Positions 25,243-38,131 of a stretch of 64,000 bases of DNA are shown piece after piece (positions within the stretch are counted from its first letter, which is position 1; each line of letters begins with the position of its first letter). This stretch comes from Acanthacorydalis orientalis (lineage: Eukaryota > Arthropoda > Insecta > Megaloptera > Corydalidae). The notes beneath the pieces are model-generated. The model had not been told where the DNA came from. It was given only the letters and a program-made list of their open reading frames with translations, and made no database searches. The translations under genes and the position numbers were made by a program. The stretch spans positions 35,380,996-35,444,995 of the forward strand of contig CM068313.1 of the NCBI GenBank assembly GCA_034766995.1, written 5' to 3'.

Positions 25243-26821
25243 ATCTTAATTAACTGTTGCCATGGTCTGTCTTAATCAGTCACTAGTAATAGAAAAATGA
25301 TTTGATCCAAACTATAATTTCCGATGTATAAAGAAAATAAATTTGTTACGACGTTTAGAAAAATATGTTGCAACTAAAATCGTTCAGAACCTAAATAAAA
25401 AACCAAACTAAAATATATAGGTCAGTTTATATGTAAAAGAATGTAATAAAAACGCACTCTTTAACACAAAAAAAACGACAAGCGTTTCTTTGTCAGAAAA
25501 ATAACACTTTTAGAAAGATTTCATTTCAGTAGAACGACATACAGTTAAGATAATGGCGTATCTAACATTCACAAGTTATATAAAAACAACGAATACGCGA
25601 CATTCTTCTAAATTTTCAAAAGCTGTTTCATGCAAATGATATCCCTGTTCAACCATAGCATGTTATTAGTTTTTCAGACAAATTGGGAAAACTATTTGGT
25701 TCGAATATTTTTTTTAATTATGTAATAAGAATTTCATCCTCAGTAGTAATGTAATAAGTAAAAAAGAATTAATATTTTTTAAAAAAATAATATTAATTTC
25801 TGAAAAAAAATATTTTTCTCTTTTATTTTATTTTAACATTCTGTATATTTTACAAAAAAAAATAACAAATGCTTAATATGCCTCTCCTGTTGTTTTCAAA
25901 ATAAAATATCTCTAATAATAATAATCTCTAATAAATAAAATATCTCTATTTTTCTCATTCTAAACAACCAGCGATATGAAAAAGTATTAGTTTTAATCAG
26001 TCTCATTAGTATTAAAATTTAAAATAATAACAAAATCTTATTAATTTCCTTTTCATATATTAGAAAGTGTTCAGTCAAAAATATACTTTAAGCGTCATAA
26101 ACATGCATGATTATTTTCATAATTTTAAAGGTAAGATAATATTACATTAACAAGACTATATTGTACTGAACTTATAAAAAAAGAAACTTTAAAAGCTGAT
26201 CAAAAGATTTGTGACACAGATATGAATTCTTAATTAATATTTAGTTTATAATTTTTTTTTATTTTGATAACATTTTGTGATTCTTATTTTTATGAAACAT
26301 TATTATAAACAAATTATAAAATACATTACTTATTAAATGATATTTAACTATATTAAATGGTATGAATTATTAAATGATGCTTAATAATATTTAAATAAAT
26401 ATATATTTTACTATAATTCTACGCATAAATTTTTCATAATATAATGACAAATAAACAAAAATGGAAGATAAATTAAGAACAAATTTAAGTACACGTACCA
26501 TTAAGAAAATTACAAGCACATTTTGTATAATATTAAAAGAACATTTGCACGCGTATTTCTAAAAGACGCAAAAAAGACAATAATTTAAAAATAATCCTTA
26601 AGCTTGTTCATTATCATTATCGATAATCCTTTGTAATTAAAACTAGCTGAAAACGATGTTCACTGAGATAATAGCAAGAATAAATCACATACTTCTGAGA
26701 AACAATTAAATAAGAATTACCATATAAAATAAGTCAATAAAAATAAAAGGGAAATGTGATATATGATAATAATTATATATAAATTAAACTGAGATGAAAA
26801 CCTAATAGCAACGTTCAATTT
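25243..26821. other. AT-rich stretch, nothing recognised
   Basis: No gene, tandem array or clear repeat was recognised here. Confidence 0.5.
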
Positions 26822-27079
26822 CACAAACGAATTCTTTTTTCACTCCACAAACCACACCAATATTTTTCGATCAAAAATATTCAATAGAATATTATTGATT
26901 ATTTTCGATTGTCACTTATACGCATTTAGATTGCAACTCCATCAACCTCAGAGCGTTAAATCTAACTTTTCGGTAACTTGACCCACTAAGGATGATGGTG
27001 TTAATCAATTATACTTTAGTGAATATTTTTAATCGAACATTTTTGTATGGTTTGTAAGGTAAAAAAATAATGTAGCCAC
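26822..27079. mobile_element. MITE family B, copy 3
   Basis: The left end CACAAACGAATTCTTTTTTC is followed by CACTCCACAAACCACACC and GATCAAAAATATTCAATA. The right end runs GAATATTTTTAATCGAAC, GGTTTGTAAGG, AATAATG. The middle keeps ATACGCATTTAGAT and CAACCTCAGAGCG, matching copies 1, 2 and 5. About 258 bp, non-coding. Confidence 0.7.
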
Positions 27080-27117
27080 ATTTCAGAATTGTTTTTGTAA
27101 CCAAGTTCATATTATTT

Positions 27118-27118
<1 letters not shown>

Positions 27119-27177
<59 letters not shown>
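27119..27177. repeat. (TA)n microsatellite
   Basis: Nearly pure TA repeat of about 58 bp. Confidence 0.95.
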
Positions 27178-27179
<2 letters not shown>

Positions 27180-27349
27180 TACTGATTAATATGTCTTTTC
27201 AAAGATGGTCAAAAAATAAATATTTGTCTCCATTCACTATTTTAAAAATTGAATAATCTTCTATAACAAAAGTATTTGAAGAGGTATGACATTTTACAAA
27301 TGGATCCACACACCGTATGCTACACAACTGATGATGAAATATGTAATTA

Positions 27350-27903
27350 TTAAGTTGGTAGAAAAATAATTACGGCTTATGATCTTCAAATTCATATACA
27401 TTTTTTAATTTAAGTGGTTTTAAGTAATCCAAGAACTGTTGGATGACAAACCCATAACTTTTTTGCAAGCTCTCAAACTGTCGCGCGTGGTTCTGATTCA
27501 ACTAAGACCGTTAATTTCTCGTTATAAACTGAAGAAAGACGCCCTCGAACTTCTTAGTCTTCAAGGCTCTTGTTTCCGGTATGACATTTATGAAACTACC
27601 ATTGCACCGTTCGCTCCTTAACAGTAGCCATATTAAAAGCATCGTTTAGTTAACGAGCACTTTCTGCTGCTTTACCAACAGTTTTTAACTCATACAAAAA
27701 AAATACGTTTATTTATTTCTTTTCCATCTTTAATTCAATAGCCCAATTTGAAGTAAAATTAATAATAAAACCAAAGTCGATAATCCAAAATATAGACCGA
27801 AAAATTCATTTTAAAATGATATCAACATGAACACGATGAAATGACATTTTCAGTGAAAAAAATAACGTTAGAAATCAAACAAAAACCGAACTTGTTTTCC
27901 TAC
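27350..27903 (-). mobile_element. Internally deleted mariner, same family as the 1048 element
   Basis: This element is about 554 bp with TA at 27348-27349 and 27904-27905. The left end TTAAGTTGGTAGAAAAATAA and the adjacent CTTCAAATTCATATACAT match the start of the 1048 element. The right part (TCAATAGCCCAATTTGAAG to the end) matches its right end. Only the helix-turn-helix portion of the transposase remains, on the minus strand and frame-broken; the catalytic domain is gone. The plus-strand frame 27439-27621 is its antisense shadow. It looks like a non-autonomous deletion derivative. Confidence 0.85.
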
Positions 27904-28541
27904 TATATATCATAACTAATATATCATAAATTCCAATACATATATTGATTTTAAAAATAAATCATTTATGTTTTATTCTTATTTTCCTGTTAAATATTCC
28001 ATCAAATTTACTATAAATTCAGAATGAATGACAGTATAAACATTTAAAAAGGGATGTGTGCCCATCAAAAGTTCAGCACATAATTCAAAAATACGTAATG
28101 TTGAATCTTATTGTTATAATTAAAATATGACAAAACATAATCATAAATACATGAAAATTGTTTTTCATAAATACATTATATGTAATTTTTAAATTTTATC
28201 AGAATTTTTTTCTTCAGATAATAAATAATTTCGCATAAATAATTTTCAAAACAGTTTGCATTATATATATATATATATATATATGCTACATAACAGTATA
28301 ATAATTTAAATTATACTTAATTTTATTAAAAATTAATTTTAGCATTTTTAAAAATAGTATCAAGAATTAATAAAAAATGAACGAATAGACAATATTTTCT
28401 CTTAGTTATAAGTCGGAATAGCATATTATTTGACTTTAAAATTCAATACGAAGAACATCAAAACATATTCCCACATTAACCGAACACCCAAGCAATTCAA
28501 CTTACATTAATAATTCAAGACCTGTTTTCTTTTTGTTTCAG
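27904..28541. other. Non-coding stretch, presumed intron upstream of the receptor exons
   Basis: AT-rich with a short TA run at 28263-28284. It ends in a pyrimidine tract and TTTCAG, the acceptor of the first recognised receptor exon. The upstream partner exon was not found. Confidence 0.5.
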
Positions 28542-28707
28542 AAAATTACGTTGCGCTCGAAACCGTCTTCATATGCATCTCTTTGTTTCATTCAGCATGC
28601 GAGCCTTTATGGCTTTGCTAAAGGATACTCTTTTTGTTGAAGGTGTTGCAATGATCTCAGACGTTATTGTTATTGACGATAGCATAATATTCAGCAAAGA
28701 TCCTTAT
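28542..28707 (+). CDS. Class B GPCR (PTH-receptor-like), exon with TM2
   Basis: This is an internal exon of a secretin-family (class B1) peptide-hormone receptor, a plasma-membrane protein that usually couples to Gs and cAMP. After one split-codon base it reads 55 residues. LRCARNRLHMHLFVSFSMRA is the class B signature at the end of TM1 and start of TM2 (the family pattern is basic residues, then R/T-N-x-I/L-H-M/x-x-L/H-L-F). MALLKDTLFVEG completes TM2, and SDVIVIDDSIIFSKDPY forms part of the first extracellular loop. The borders are TTTCAG at 28541 and GTGAGT after 28707. The upstream intron is phase 2, the downstream one phase 0. The in-frame ATG at 28573 is internal to the helix, not a true start. 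TM1 and the cysteine-rich hormone-binding domain must lie in upstream exons not recognised here. The PTH-receptor subtype is inferred from later exons. Confidence 0.9.
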
Positions 28708-29023
28708 GTGAGTTTACAACAATATCAATATATATATATATACATATTTCTACCCACATATACAGCCACACCTACATACAAAGTCAAATACTCCCACACA
28801 AAGATACATCTATACATGTATACATATATATATATATTTGTACAAAGTACGACAAAACTAAACATTGATCATTTTCACGATTTTTCAAACTACATAAGAT
28901 AATATAAATGGAGTCAATTTTTTTCACGTGTCTCGCCAAGTCTTTGTTCTGTCCAACAAAAGCCTTATTGATTAATTACTAGCATATATATATATATATA
29001 TATACGAGTATATATATATAATA

Positions 29024-29075
<52 letters not shown>

Positions 29076-30222
29076 CAATATATTTATATATATGTATATA
29101 TATATATATATATATAAATATAATATATTTATATATATATATATATATATATATACACGTTTATATATTTATACTTTTATATTAGTTCTATGTATGTGCA
29201 CGTCATTAATTTTTTACACTTATAATTTTATTATGTATACATAATTCAAAAGAATAATACATGTATTTTCATTCTCACAAAAAGATGACATTGATTTGAT
29301 GTCTCGTTAACTAAAATGAAATTTATTAATTTTCAACAGTTCACATTTTTTTCTGATACATTTTTAATGTTTTTTTAATAGAAGTGAAATGTTAATTACC
29401 TGTTTAAATGTGCATTCTCTTTATAATTAGTTATTTACATTAAAAACATGTAACCAGATTTTATTTTATTTTTATCGCACGAGACTAATTCTTTTCCTTT
29501 AATATTTTTAATAAATATACAATTATTTTTATAATTTTAAAAACTTTCAGTCAATTATTGAATATAAAGGGAACATATTCAAAATTATGTCCTGCATACT
29601 ATTATTATTTTTTAAATTGTTATTATTAAAATTGTTTTCCTAAGTCCTGCTGTTCATTTTAAAAGAAATATGTTAAGATTTTTTTTATTTTACAGTTCTT
29701 CTCTATTTCCATGAAAGTTCTATTTTATAAATTTTTACTTTTAATAAATTTTTACTGATGAAAATATTTAATGCAAAGATTTTTTTCTCAAAATAAGAAT
29801 CCAAACAAATATATTCTACACCCTCCATCTTATTTTTGAAACGCCTGAGAACATAAATAACAACTTATTTATTATTATTATTATTACATATTTATTATAT
29901 TATTATTATATATATATATATAGTCAAAATATTTTTTTCAAAAAAAATGTTCTTATTCTTACTATTATGGAAAATTAGTACCAATTTTAAAATATATGCT
30001 AACAATCATTCACTTAAAATTAGTTTTCTATGTGTATAATACGTAAATTTTTTCTTATAAATAACATTTTGATATAATTTTTTTGATTTTAAGAACACTT
30101 TACGTTTTGTATATTAATTAATGACAGTGTTATTTTTTAACATTTTATTCCTATTTCAAGTAGCAAAATATAATATTGCTAGATGTCTATTATAGAAATG
30201 GTAACGATATATTTATACATTC

Positions 30223-30299
<77 letters not shown>

Positions 30300-30564
30300 A
30301 TATCGAGTTTTAGTTTTGTTTCAATTTTCCAAATTGAACAAAAACATAAAGGCTACAGGTATTGATACGAAATGGTTCTAATGCAAAATCACTTTGGAAC
30401 ATTTTTTATCTAAATGAATTTCTTAAGTGTTTTAATAAAATCTTCTTCAAATTGCTAACAATGGCTATCAACGAAATTATTTATTTTTTTATTTATTTTT
30501 AATTTAATATATTTTTTATACTTTTCTGCACATCAACTAAGAATGATTTGTCAACTGTGTTTTA

Positions 30565-30619
<55 letters not shown>

Positions 30620-31496
30620 GTAAATGTAGTTAGAGATAAAAATAATTTATTGCTGAATTATTTGAATGATGAATTACTAGCAATATTTTACGAGTTTGAC
30701 CTTAACCTTGATAAAACAAAGCACTGTTCAGTAAGAAATCGATTGTCTAAGACTTCATGAATTCTGATATCAACAGAACAGCTAAATAAATTTGAAGAAA
30801 CATTCCAACGCAATTTATTTTCTATCGACCCTCACAACGGACAACATTGGGCATATTCATGATTTTTAATGTTGATATATATATATATATATATATATAT
30901 CTTGAAAATATTATGAGTATATAATTAGATACTGAATTAATTTCCTTATAACGTTAATAACTAAAAGAATTAATTTATTCCTGTAACATGTTTATAAATC
31001 TTGTGGTACATTTCTTTTCTGAAAATATAATTTTTAAGGAAAAGTAATATTAAAAAGTTGAATAATATTAGTAATATCTACATGTTTCCAAATTACAGCC
31101 GCAAGAAATATCCTAAAGCAAAAACAAATAAAAAAAATGTTCAAATAAACAAATTAAATATACCAAAATAAATTATATCTATTTATATACCTTTCTATTT
31201 GACATATATTTTATTCAATCCCCTTTATTGTAAATAAGAATCATATTCAATGTATCTGTAATCGATAAATCGATGACAGTTCAACACTCATATAACAATT
31301 TATTGTTTGTTTATTATTTGTTGTTAAAAATAAGAATAAGAATAAAATGCTTTAAAAACTGTTCTTAATTCAAACTTATATCACATTGTATCAATTTTTT
31401 GCACAAATCGTTACAAATTTCGTTTATCAATAATTAATATTTGTAAAAATAAGAAGAAAAATTATCAAATGATTTATTTTTTGTATTTACATATAT

Positions 31497-31700
31497 GATG
31501 ATTCAATTTAGGCTTCCACATGGAAATATTACAAGTAGGCTCCGGGGTTAAAAAAAGGCATGTTATTATTTATTTAGTATTTTAGTTCAATTCAATACTA
31601 AAATACAATTGAACTAAAATAATAAATGGGAGATAATATGTTTTTTTCGTTTTTGCGTTTTTTTTAATACTTTCATGTAAAAGCCTAAGTTGAATCACCC
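31497..31700. mobile_element. MITE family A, copy 3 (inverted)
   Basis: Its ends GATTCAATTTAGGCTTCCAC and GCCTAAGTTGAATCACCC match the other two copies. The G-rich block AGGCTCCGGGGTT is now at the left, so this copy is inverted relative to copies 1 and 2. The inner palindrome TTTAGTATTTTAGTTCAAT is kept. About 204 bp, non-coding. Confidence 0.75.
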
Positions 31701-31703
31701 TAA

Positions 31704-31754
<51 letters not shown>

Positions 31755-32417
31755 CTATTAAAACTATAACATTACTTACACATTTTAATATATATATATA
31801 TATATATATATAAATATATATATTATATTCATTTACTATACAAATATTGTATCACAAAGTAGTTATATAAGTCATAAAATTAAAGATTGAGTTAAAAACC
31901 CGATCATTGTGAACACATCAAACCTCTTATTACAATATACCTTAATAATAATAATAAAAAGACACTTAACAAAAAGTCCTTGTATTTTCCAATATTGTTT
32001 TTCTCGACATTCTTGACAATATACACAATTCCCATACGATGTCACATCGATGTTTTCCAAGTATTATAAAGGACGTTCGATTTAATATAATCCACAGGGG
32101 ATTTATATAATAAGTTTACATACTATAAAAACGACCTTTTCTTCGGTTTACAGTAAATAATCAATAAGAAGATATCTTTAATTCTATTTCCTAAACAATA
32201 TGAGTATATTTTTGCTCATTTTTATTATTTGAAGTTTTAATCCAAATTGGTTCGATAAATGTGTATCTTGTAAAACAACTTATACATTAGATTGAATTGA
32301 AATGAAGTTTATAGTTTTGATATTGTTCGTTAGTTCCTTACTTCAATACTGAATTTATCTTATAATATCTGTCTGAACGATTATTTAATTTGTTTTATAT
32401 TTTCATTTACCATATTA

Positions 32418-32724
32418 GCCCGAATATAAGATTAGATTTTTGCCACAGATTTTCATTAAAAAACAACGGTCGTCTTATCTCTGTATCTTCAGAAGTTCCG
32501 GTTGGTACGCCACTGTAGGCGTTTAAAACCTTTTAAATATCTATTTATATAATTTTTGTAAATATTATTTTCTATTAAAATGCAAATCAACATTTTTTAA
32601 ACGTTTTCTTTGGGAAATTTGTGCGTTGTCTTATAATCGTAGTCGTAGAAAAATGCTTTTTTTCTTAATTTCTGTTGAATAAACTGGAACTCATCCTATA
32701 ATCGAGATCATCATATATTTGGGA
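32418..32724. mobile_element. TA-flanked MITE or short DNA transposon relic
   Basis: It is bounded by TA on both sides (32416-32417, 32725-32726). The left end GCCCGAATATAAGAT and, on the minus strand, the right end TCCCAAATATATGATGATC form an imperfect inverted repeat. Inside are CGTCTTATCTCTG and TGTCTTATAATCG, which repeat the end motif. No coding capacity. The superfamily is uncertain; the TA flank points to Tc1/mariner or pogo. Confidence 0.4.
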
Positions 32725-32903
32725 TAATGCAGTACTTGTATTATCAATTAATTAAATGTACATTCTATGTACTATAAAACAAATAAGAATAATTGAATAT
32801 ATTTCAAAATAATTGTAATAAAGTTTTTTCTGCTTCCTATTAAACAGCATTAACTTTCATGTATAATTTATTAATTTATTTATTAAAAGTATATATATAT
32901 ATA

Positions 32904-33714
32904 TGAGTTGTTAGATAAGTATGGTAAAAAAGCATGTTAAACACCGTTTTTTTTAGAAAAAGTCGATTTTATTTCTTAATATAGTCTCCATTGAGTGCTA
33001 AACACTTGGTTCAGCGAGTCTGCAACATTAATGATGGCGATGACATCCTCATTCGACGAGAATTACTTGCAGTCAAGCCAAATTTTCAAATTTGGGAAGA
33101 AGAAGAAGTCGCATGGGTCCAAGTTCGGAGAATAGAATGGACGAGGAATCAATTCTAAGCCTAATTCGTGCGATTTTGCCGCTTCGACGATCGATTTGTG
33201 GGACGTTGCGTTTTCCCGGTGAAAGAGCATTTGTGCACCAATCTTGGCCGTTTTTGTTTCAGCTCTTCTTTCAAACGGTCTAATAATGTTACATACTAGG
33301 CTCCTGTTATCGTTTTTCTCTTCGGTAAGTAGTCGATCACGATGATTCCTTGGGAATCTTAAAAAACAGAGACCATCACTTTCCCATCCGACAAAACAGT
33401 TTTCACCTTTTTCGGCATACTTTCACCAGTCGTTATTCACTGCTTTGACTAGTGCTTCGACTTAGGTGTATAGTGATGGATCCATATTTCATCGATTATG
33501 ACGAATCGACGCAAAAAGACCTGCTCGTTTCTTCCATTTTTGCGGCAACCGCTACAATGCTCGCTTCAAACATATGTAGAACATAAACAACGCGTCGCTT
33601 CTGGCTGAAATTTCAGCTATACTAATTTGAAAAGTGACACTTGATAGCCGTGACGTTAACAAATGAACGGTGGCACCACATCATGAAAATTTACCAAAGT
33701 TATCAAACGACTAA
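32904..33714 (-). mobile_element. Internally deleted mariner (Mos1-like family)
   Basis: An element of about 811 bp with imperfect inverted ends: left GAGTTGTTAGATAAGTATGG, right, on the minus strand, AGTCGTTTGATAACTTTGG. A TA flank is seen on the left; on the right TG follows. The minus strand keeps mid-transposase: RFVIIDEIWIHHYTPKSK with the first catalytic Asp, then KVMVSVF and SQGIIVIDYLPK, then LLDRLKEELKQKRPRL. Farther on is the tail TKCLALNGDYIKK. The N-terminal DNA-binding half and the second and third catalytic motifs are missing or unreadable. The plus-strand frame 33092-33283 is an antisense shadow. This is a third mariner lineage in the window. Confidence 0.85.
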
Positions 33715-35020
33715 TGTGTATATATATATAATAGAATATAATTTTAATGAGAACGTTATATCATTGGTATATTTAATTTGTTAAATGTAAAATGATATTA
33801 TATAATATTTTTTACAAAAAAACACGAATAATAGTGTACTTTTCATGATTATCCTTTTTTGCATGTTTTCCTTTTTATTTTCAAAATTGTTATAAAACTA
33901 ACTTTAAGTCCAAATAATTCTCTACATTTTCTTTTAAAAATAAATACTCGTATACTCCTTTCACATCATAATTTTATATCCCTAATGTAATTTATTTCAA
34001 ACGTAAACTATTATATGAGGGTTTGTTCAGTAAAATAATAATGATATTGCTTCTACTTTAAACATATTTCTGACATGTGCACATTTTATGACACGGACGA
34101 ATTACGTTTTTATCAAAAGTTTTCCTGTTTCAAACTTTATTATAATAAAATATTCGCGATGCTTATTCTCTTGTTATATGTACTTTAATAACAAAGAAAA
34201 CTTTCTTTGGATTGTTGTTAAAACCACCAGTATATTTTTCGGTATTTTTTGGAATAATATTATAGAGAGAGAAAATATGAAATAGAGATTTAATTCTATG
34301 AACATTCTATATAATTGTTTCGAGTTCTTAAGAACTTCATTATTTTAAAGTGAAGATTTATTTATCGACATCCTTTTGACCTAATTATATGAGAAAATTA
34401 AATGTTAGTATTATGTTCGTAAACAAGAATAAATGGAAAATATACTATATGTCACTTAACACATAAAATTTAGAATACTTTTATTAATCCATAATTGAAA
34501 CACTTTTTGATTTAAATATTTGTGTGTTTTTTTTTGAAATTTATTTCATATTACAGATAGTACGTTGTATCACTTAAAAAACAAAATTTTTCATGTTATA
34601 TTTTTTCACATAACACTTTTCATATACTGGTTTGATTAATTTTATTCAATTTATTGATATCAAAATAAGCTATCTGTGCTAAATTTGACTAAAAAATATA
34701 GTTTTTAAATTAAATATGACTTTTCAAAATTTTAAAGTGTATGTAGGAATAACTATGCTAATTGCATTATCTTTATGTCAAAGAAATAGACAGTATAATA
34801 TTTTCAGTGTGTTTTTTCGTATTTAAAATCATTGTGAATTAAAAATTTGTATTAAACTTTGACTAAAGACCTTCTTTTAGATGGGTGTTCGACTATCGAA
34901 GATATTTGATCAGAACCGTTTACAAATGTATTACAACATAGTCTTTATCTTTTGTAAAAAAAATTATATGAAAAAAATAACCTCGTACGCTTGTTTCTTG
35001 TAAAATATTTGTCTTATTGA

Positions 35021-35894
35021 CCCTTTGAATGCTATGCACGCATATATGCGTCCAGTGAAAACTATCAGCGTGGACTGTGGACTAACATATGTATTCGGTA
35101 AAGGCTATTAGCGGGGACTATGGATTCACATATAGGTTTAGAGTGTTGTTTCCATACTGTACACACGACAAAACACGTACATAAAAATTACCATATTTTG
35201 AGATGACCACATACACTTACATTCCTTAGCAAAGAGAATGAACAAAATTTCACAAAAGAAAACGCATTGTATGCGCAAAACATAAGATAAAGGGTGATCC
35301 ACGATTCGAATATAAAAAATTCCACATCGGATTGTGCATTGAACATTGTTTTTATATTTATCACACACAAATGAATTATTAATTTTAATGCACTTTAAAT
35401 ATATTGTTTTTGTTATATGTATGTATAAATTATACATGTGATTTAAAAATGGACAGTTTATTGCTTAAAATATAAGTTTACAATATTCCAATTGTTTGTT
35501 CTATTTCTCAGGTTTGATTGCATTCGGATCTAGATTCATTATAATTTTTAGGCGATAGCATTTTTAAAACTTTAATGCTTTTAAAAAAATATATATTTGA
35601 GAAATGTGAAAATATGTTATAAAATGTAGTATATGTAAATGAGTAGTATAATAAAATAAAGTAATAAAATAATAACTCAGTTGCATAATCAAGTCGTATA
35701 CCCAATCGGCACCTTGATAGAGTATACGGTACGCAAAAAATAAAACAGAACATATAGAAGTAGTAATCTGGAAGACTAAGAGGATTATAGTGTATGATGT
35801 AGTCAGGAGTGGTACGGTCCGCAGTGATCACAACTGCGGACCGTGTGCCGTAAATACAGAGCGTTTAAATCTGGAGTGATCCTCAGTCAAAAGG
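35021..35894. mobile_element. piggyBac-like relic or large MITE
   Basis: The left end is TTGA followed by CCCTTTGAATGC; the right end, on the minus strand, is TTAA followed by CCTTTTGACTGAGG. The first ten bases agree at eight positions, and TTAA/TTGA is consistent with the piggyBac target site. CACGCATATATGCG near the left end and a perfect 12-bp hairpin near the right end (ACGGTCCGCAGT, loop 35826-35832, complement) are subterminal structures. Minus-strand frames inside (35138-35437, 35508-35831) show no transposase motif. Confidence 0.45.
35746..35812 (+). repeat. Inverted repeat partner 1
   Basis: This 67-bp segment inside the piggyBac-like relic matches 36827-36890 on the opposite strand. 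Shared blocks include AGAGGATTATAGT, GTAGTAATCTG and AGAACAT. The second copy lies outside the relic, so it is probably a fragment of a sibling element. Confidence 0.75.
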
Positions 35895-36182
35895 TTAAAG
35901 ATAAATTTTCTCTGTAAAATTCCTATCACATTGTAATATATATGATAAAAAATTGACAGAGATATTTGATAGCGTAATACATTTACATATGCTTTTTTTA
36001 ATCAGGTTTCATCAAAACGCCTGTTACATTTCCTGTTTTATTATTTGAGAATTTTACGACAGATAAATTTCATATTACGTTCTCTTTTTATTGCAAGTTT
36101 TTATTTTAAAATAATCTCATTGCAAAGTATACACAAACAAATGTTATTATTTTCCCTATTATGTACTTATATAATTAATGTA

Positions 36183-36245
<63 letters not shown>

Positions 36246-36826
36246 ATAAAAATCATTTAATAGAATCCAGACATATGCTTTGTTTAATTTCTCTAATGTT
36301 TCATTTGGTGGTATTTTTAATATAGTCAAATTAATAGATCCACGTCTGCTTATCATTTTTCATAAGGTTTATAAATTGAAACTTTTCTAATAATTAAAAA
36401 TAAAAAAAAACGCATTAATAATAAAAAAAAACACTTATGTGATAATACAAGAGGGATCCGGGTATACAAGTCTCCTTTATATAATCGCTTGTATTTGTTA
36501 AAAATTAATGTATTATTTCGTCATAAAAATATATTTTCCAATTAAAATTTAAACTTTTCCCAATTATTTATAATAGGGCAAAATATGTAATTCTACACTT
36601 TAGACACGATATATAAAAATTATGTAAAAATTATACAGATATTTAATAAACATATTAATATTTTTTTTAATTGATGATTAAACTTTAGACTTTCCTTGTA
36701 CGGGCTTGTTTTGTAATTTTAGAGAAATAACAATACAAATATTTTTTTAACAACAATCAATAAATTGAGAGCGAATTAGCAACTTCAATGTTTTCACCAG
36801 TAAATCCTACTGTTTATGAAATTTAT

Positions 36827-36890
36827 CCACTCATGACTGCATCATACTATAATCCTCTTAGTCTTCAGATTACTACTTCCACATGTTCTG
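36827..36890 (-). repeat. Inverted repeat partner 2
   Basis: This segment is the opposite-strand match of 35746-35812, about 1 kb away (CCACTCATGACTGCATCATA and CTATAATCCTCTTAGTCTTC). Differences are few single-base changes and short gaps. Confidence 0.75.
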
Positions 36891-37007
36891 CATTATAAGA
36901 TGTTATAAGATAAATTGACAAAAACATACAATGTAAACAACCCTTCATCAGATTCAAACAGATAACGACTATATAGACATTTCATATATTTGAATCTATA
37001 ATATCTG

Positions 37008-37070
<63 letters not shown>

Positions 37071-37883
37071 CCAACTAGTAATTCCCGATTAAATTTTTTT
37101 TATCAAAATATTCTTACATTTGATGGTCACTTACTTTTATATTTTCCACGTATATTGAATTTTTCTTGCTACTTTGTATTCAGTATTTTCCCCCTTTTGA
37201 ATTTTTAGTAAAGCAATCAAATTTTATTTACATATACACCCCACTTCCCCTGTATTCAGATTTAGAGGATTTGCGTACATGCGAACTGTATTATTCAACG
37301 GATTTCTCTTTTATCCACAAAAATAGTCTCGCATATCTGTGACATTTGCCAACCCAGAGGGCTACAGTAACAATTCTATGGATACAAAAATTTAGTATGA
37401 TACTTTTTATACCTCGGAAATATTGACAACTTTTTTTATTGCATTATTCATTGAAATAACAAATATATTTAGTGATCTGGATATAAAATATGAAATTATT
37501 TTTTTCAGAAATTAAATTAAAATTATTAGTGAACAGAATATTAATTTATATTGTACGTAATTTTTTTGTCAGGAGAAAAAAAATTAAAATAAAAATACAA
37601 ACACAAATATAATTAAATCAAATTATTATTTTTAAAAAAAGTACAAATTAATAATTCATAAAGTATCACTAATTTTTACAATTTTAATTGATCAACATTT
37701 TAAGCAGATCACAGATTTTATAGTTTTTTTTTATTAATTGTTTGTTTTTCTGGTCACAATATTTTTAACTATGAATATAATGAATGAAATAAAATAATCT
37801 ATATATATATGCATATGTATATATATATATATATATCTATATATATACATGTATTATATATATATATATATATACATATATAT

Positions 37884-37935
<52 letters not shown>

Positions 37936-38131
37936 GCAAGACTGATGATACCCGCATTTATTATTTATAAATGTTCATTTATTTATGAATCACACGTTCT
38001 CATTTCACATGAAATAATATGTATATCTGTTGAAAAGTTGTGTGAAATTGAATTTAGATATGTCATGTGGATACGAAAGACGCACGTTTGACCTCATTTG
38101 AACAACATTGACCTATTCGTGTTTGTTTCAG

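Larger units (their letters stand above)
28708..38131 (+). other. Receptor intron of 9.4 kb with several transposon relics
   Basis: It runs from GTGAGT to TTTCAG. It contains a complex TA region (28983-29155), TA runs (30227-30294, 30569-30618, 31706-31822, 36183-36243, 37013-37069, 37800-37933), MITE A copy 3, a TA-flanked MITE, a deleted mariner and a piggyBac-like relic. A frame at 30630-30860 reads LLLNYLNDELLAIFYEFDLN across one stop without recognisable family. The piece 37250-37380 is less AT-rich and unexplained. Confidence 0.75.

Noticed and set aside
28573..28902. 109-codon frame starting at an ATG
   Set aside because: Only 28542-28707 is coding. The ATG is internal to TM2, and the part after the GTGAGT donor at 28708 is intron.
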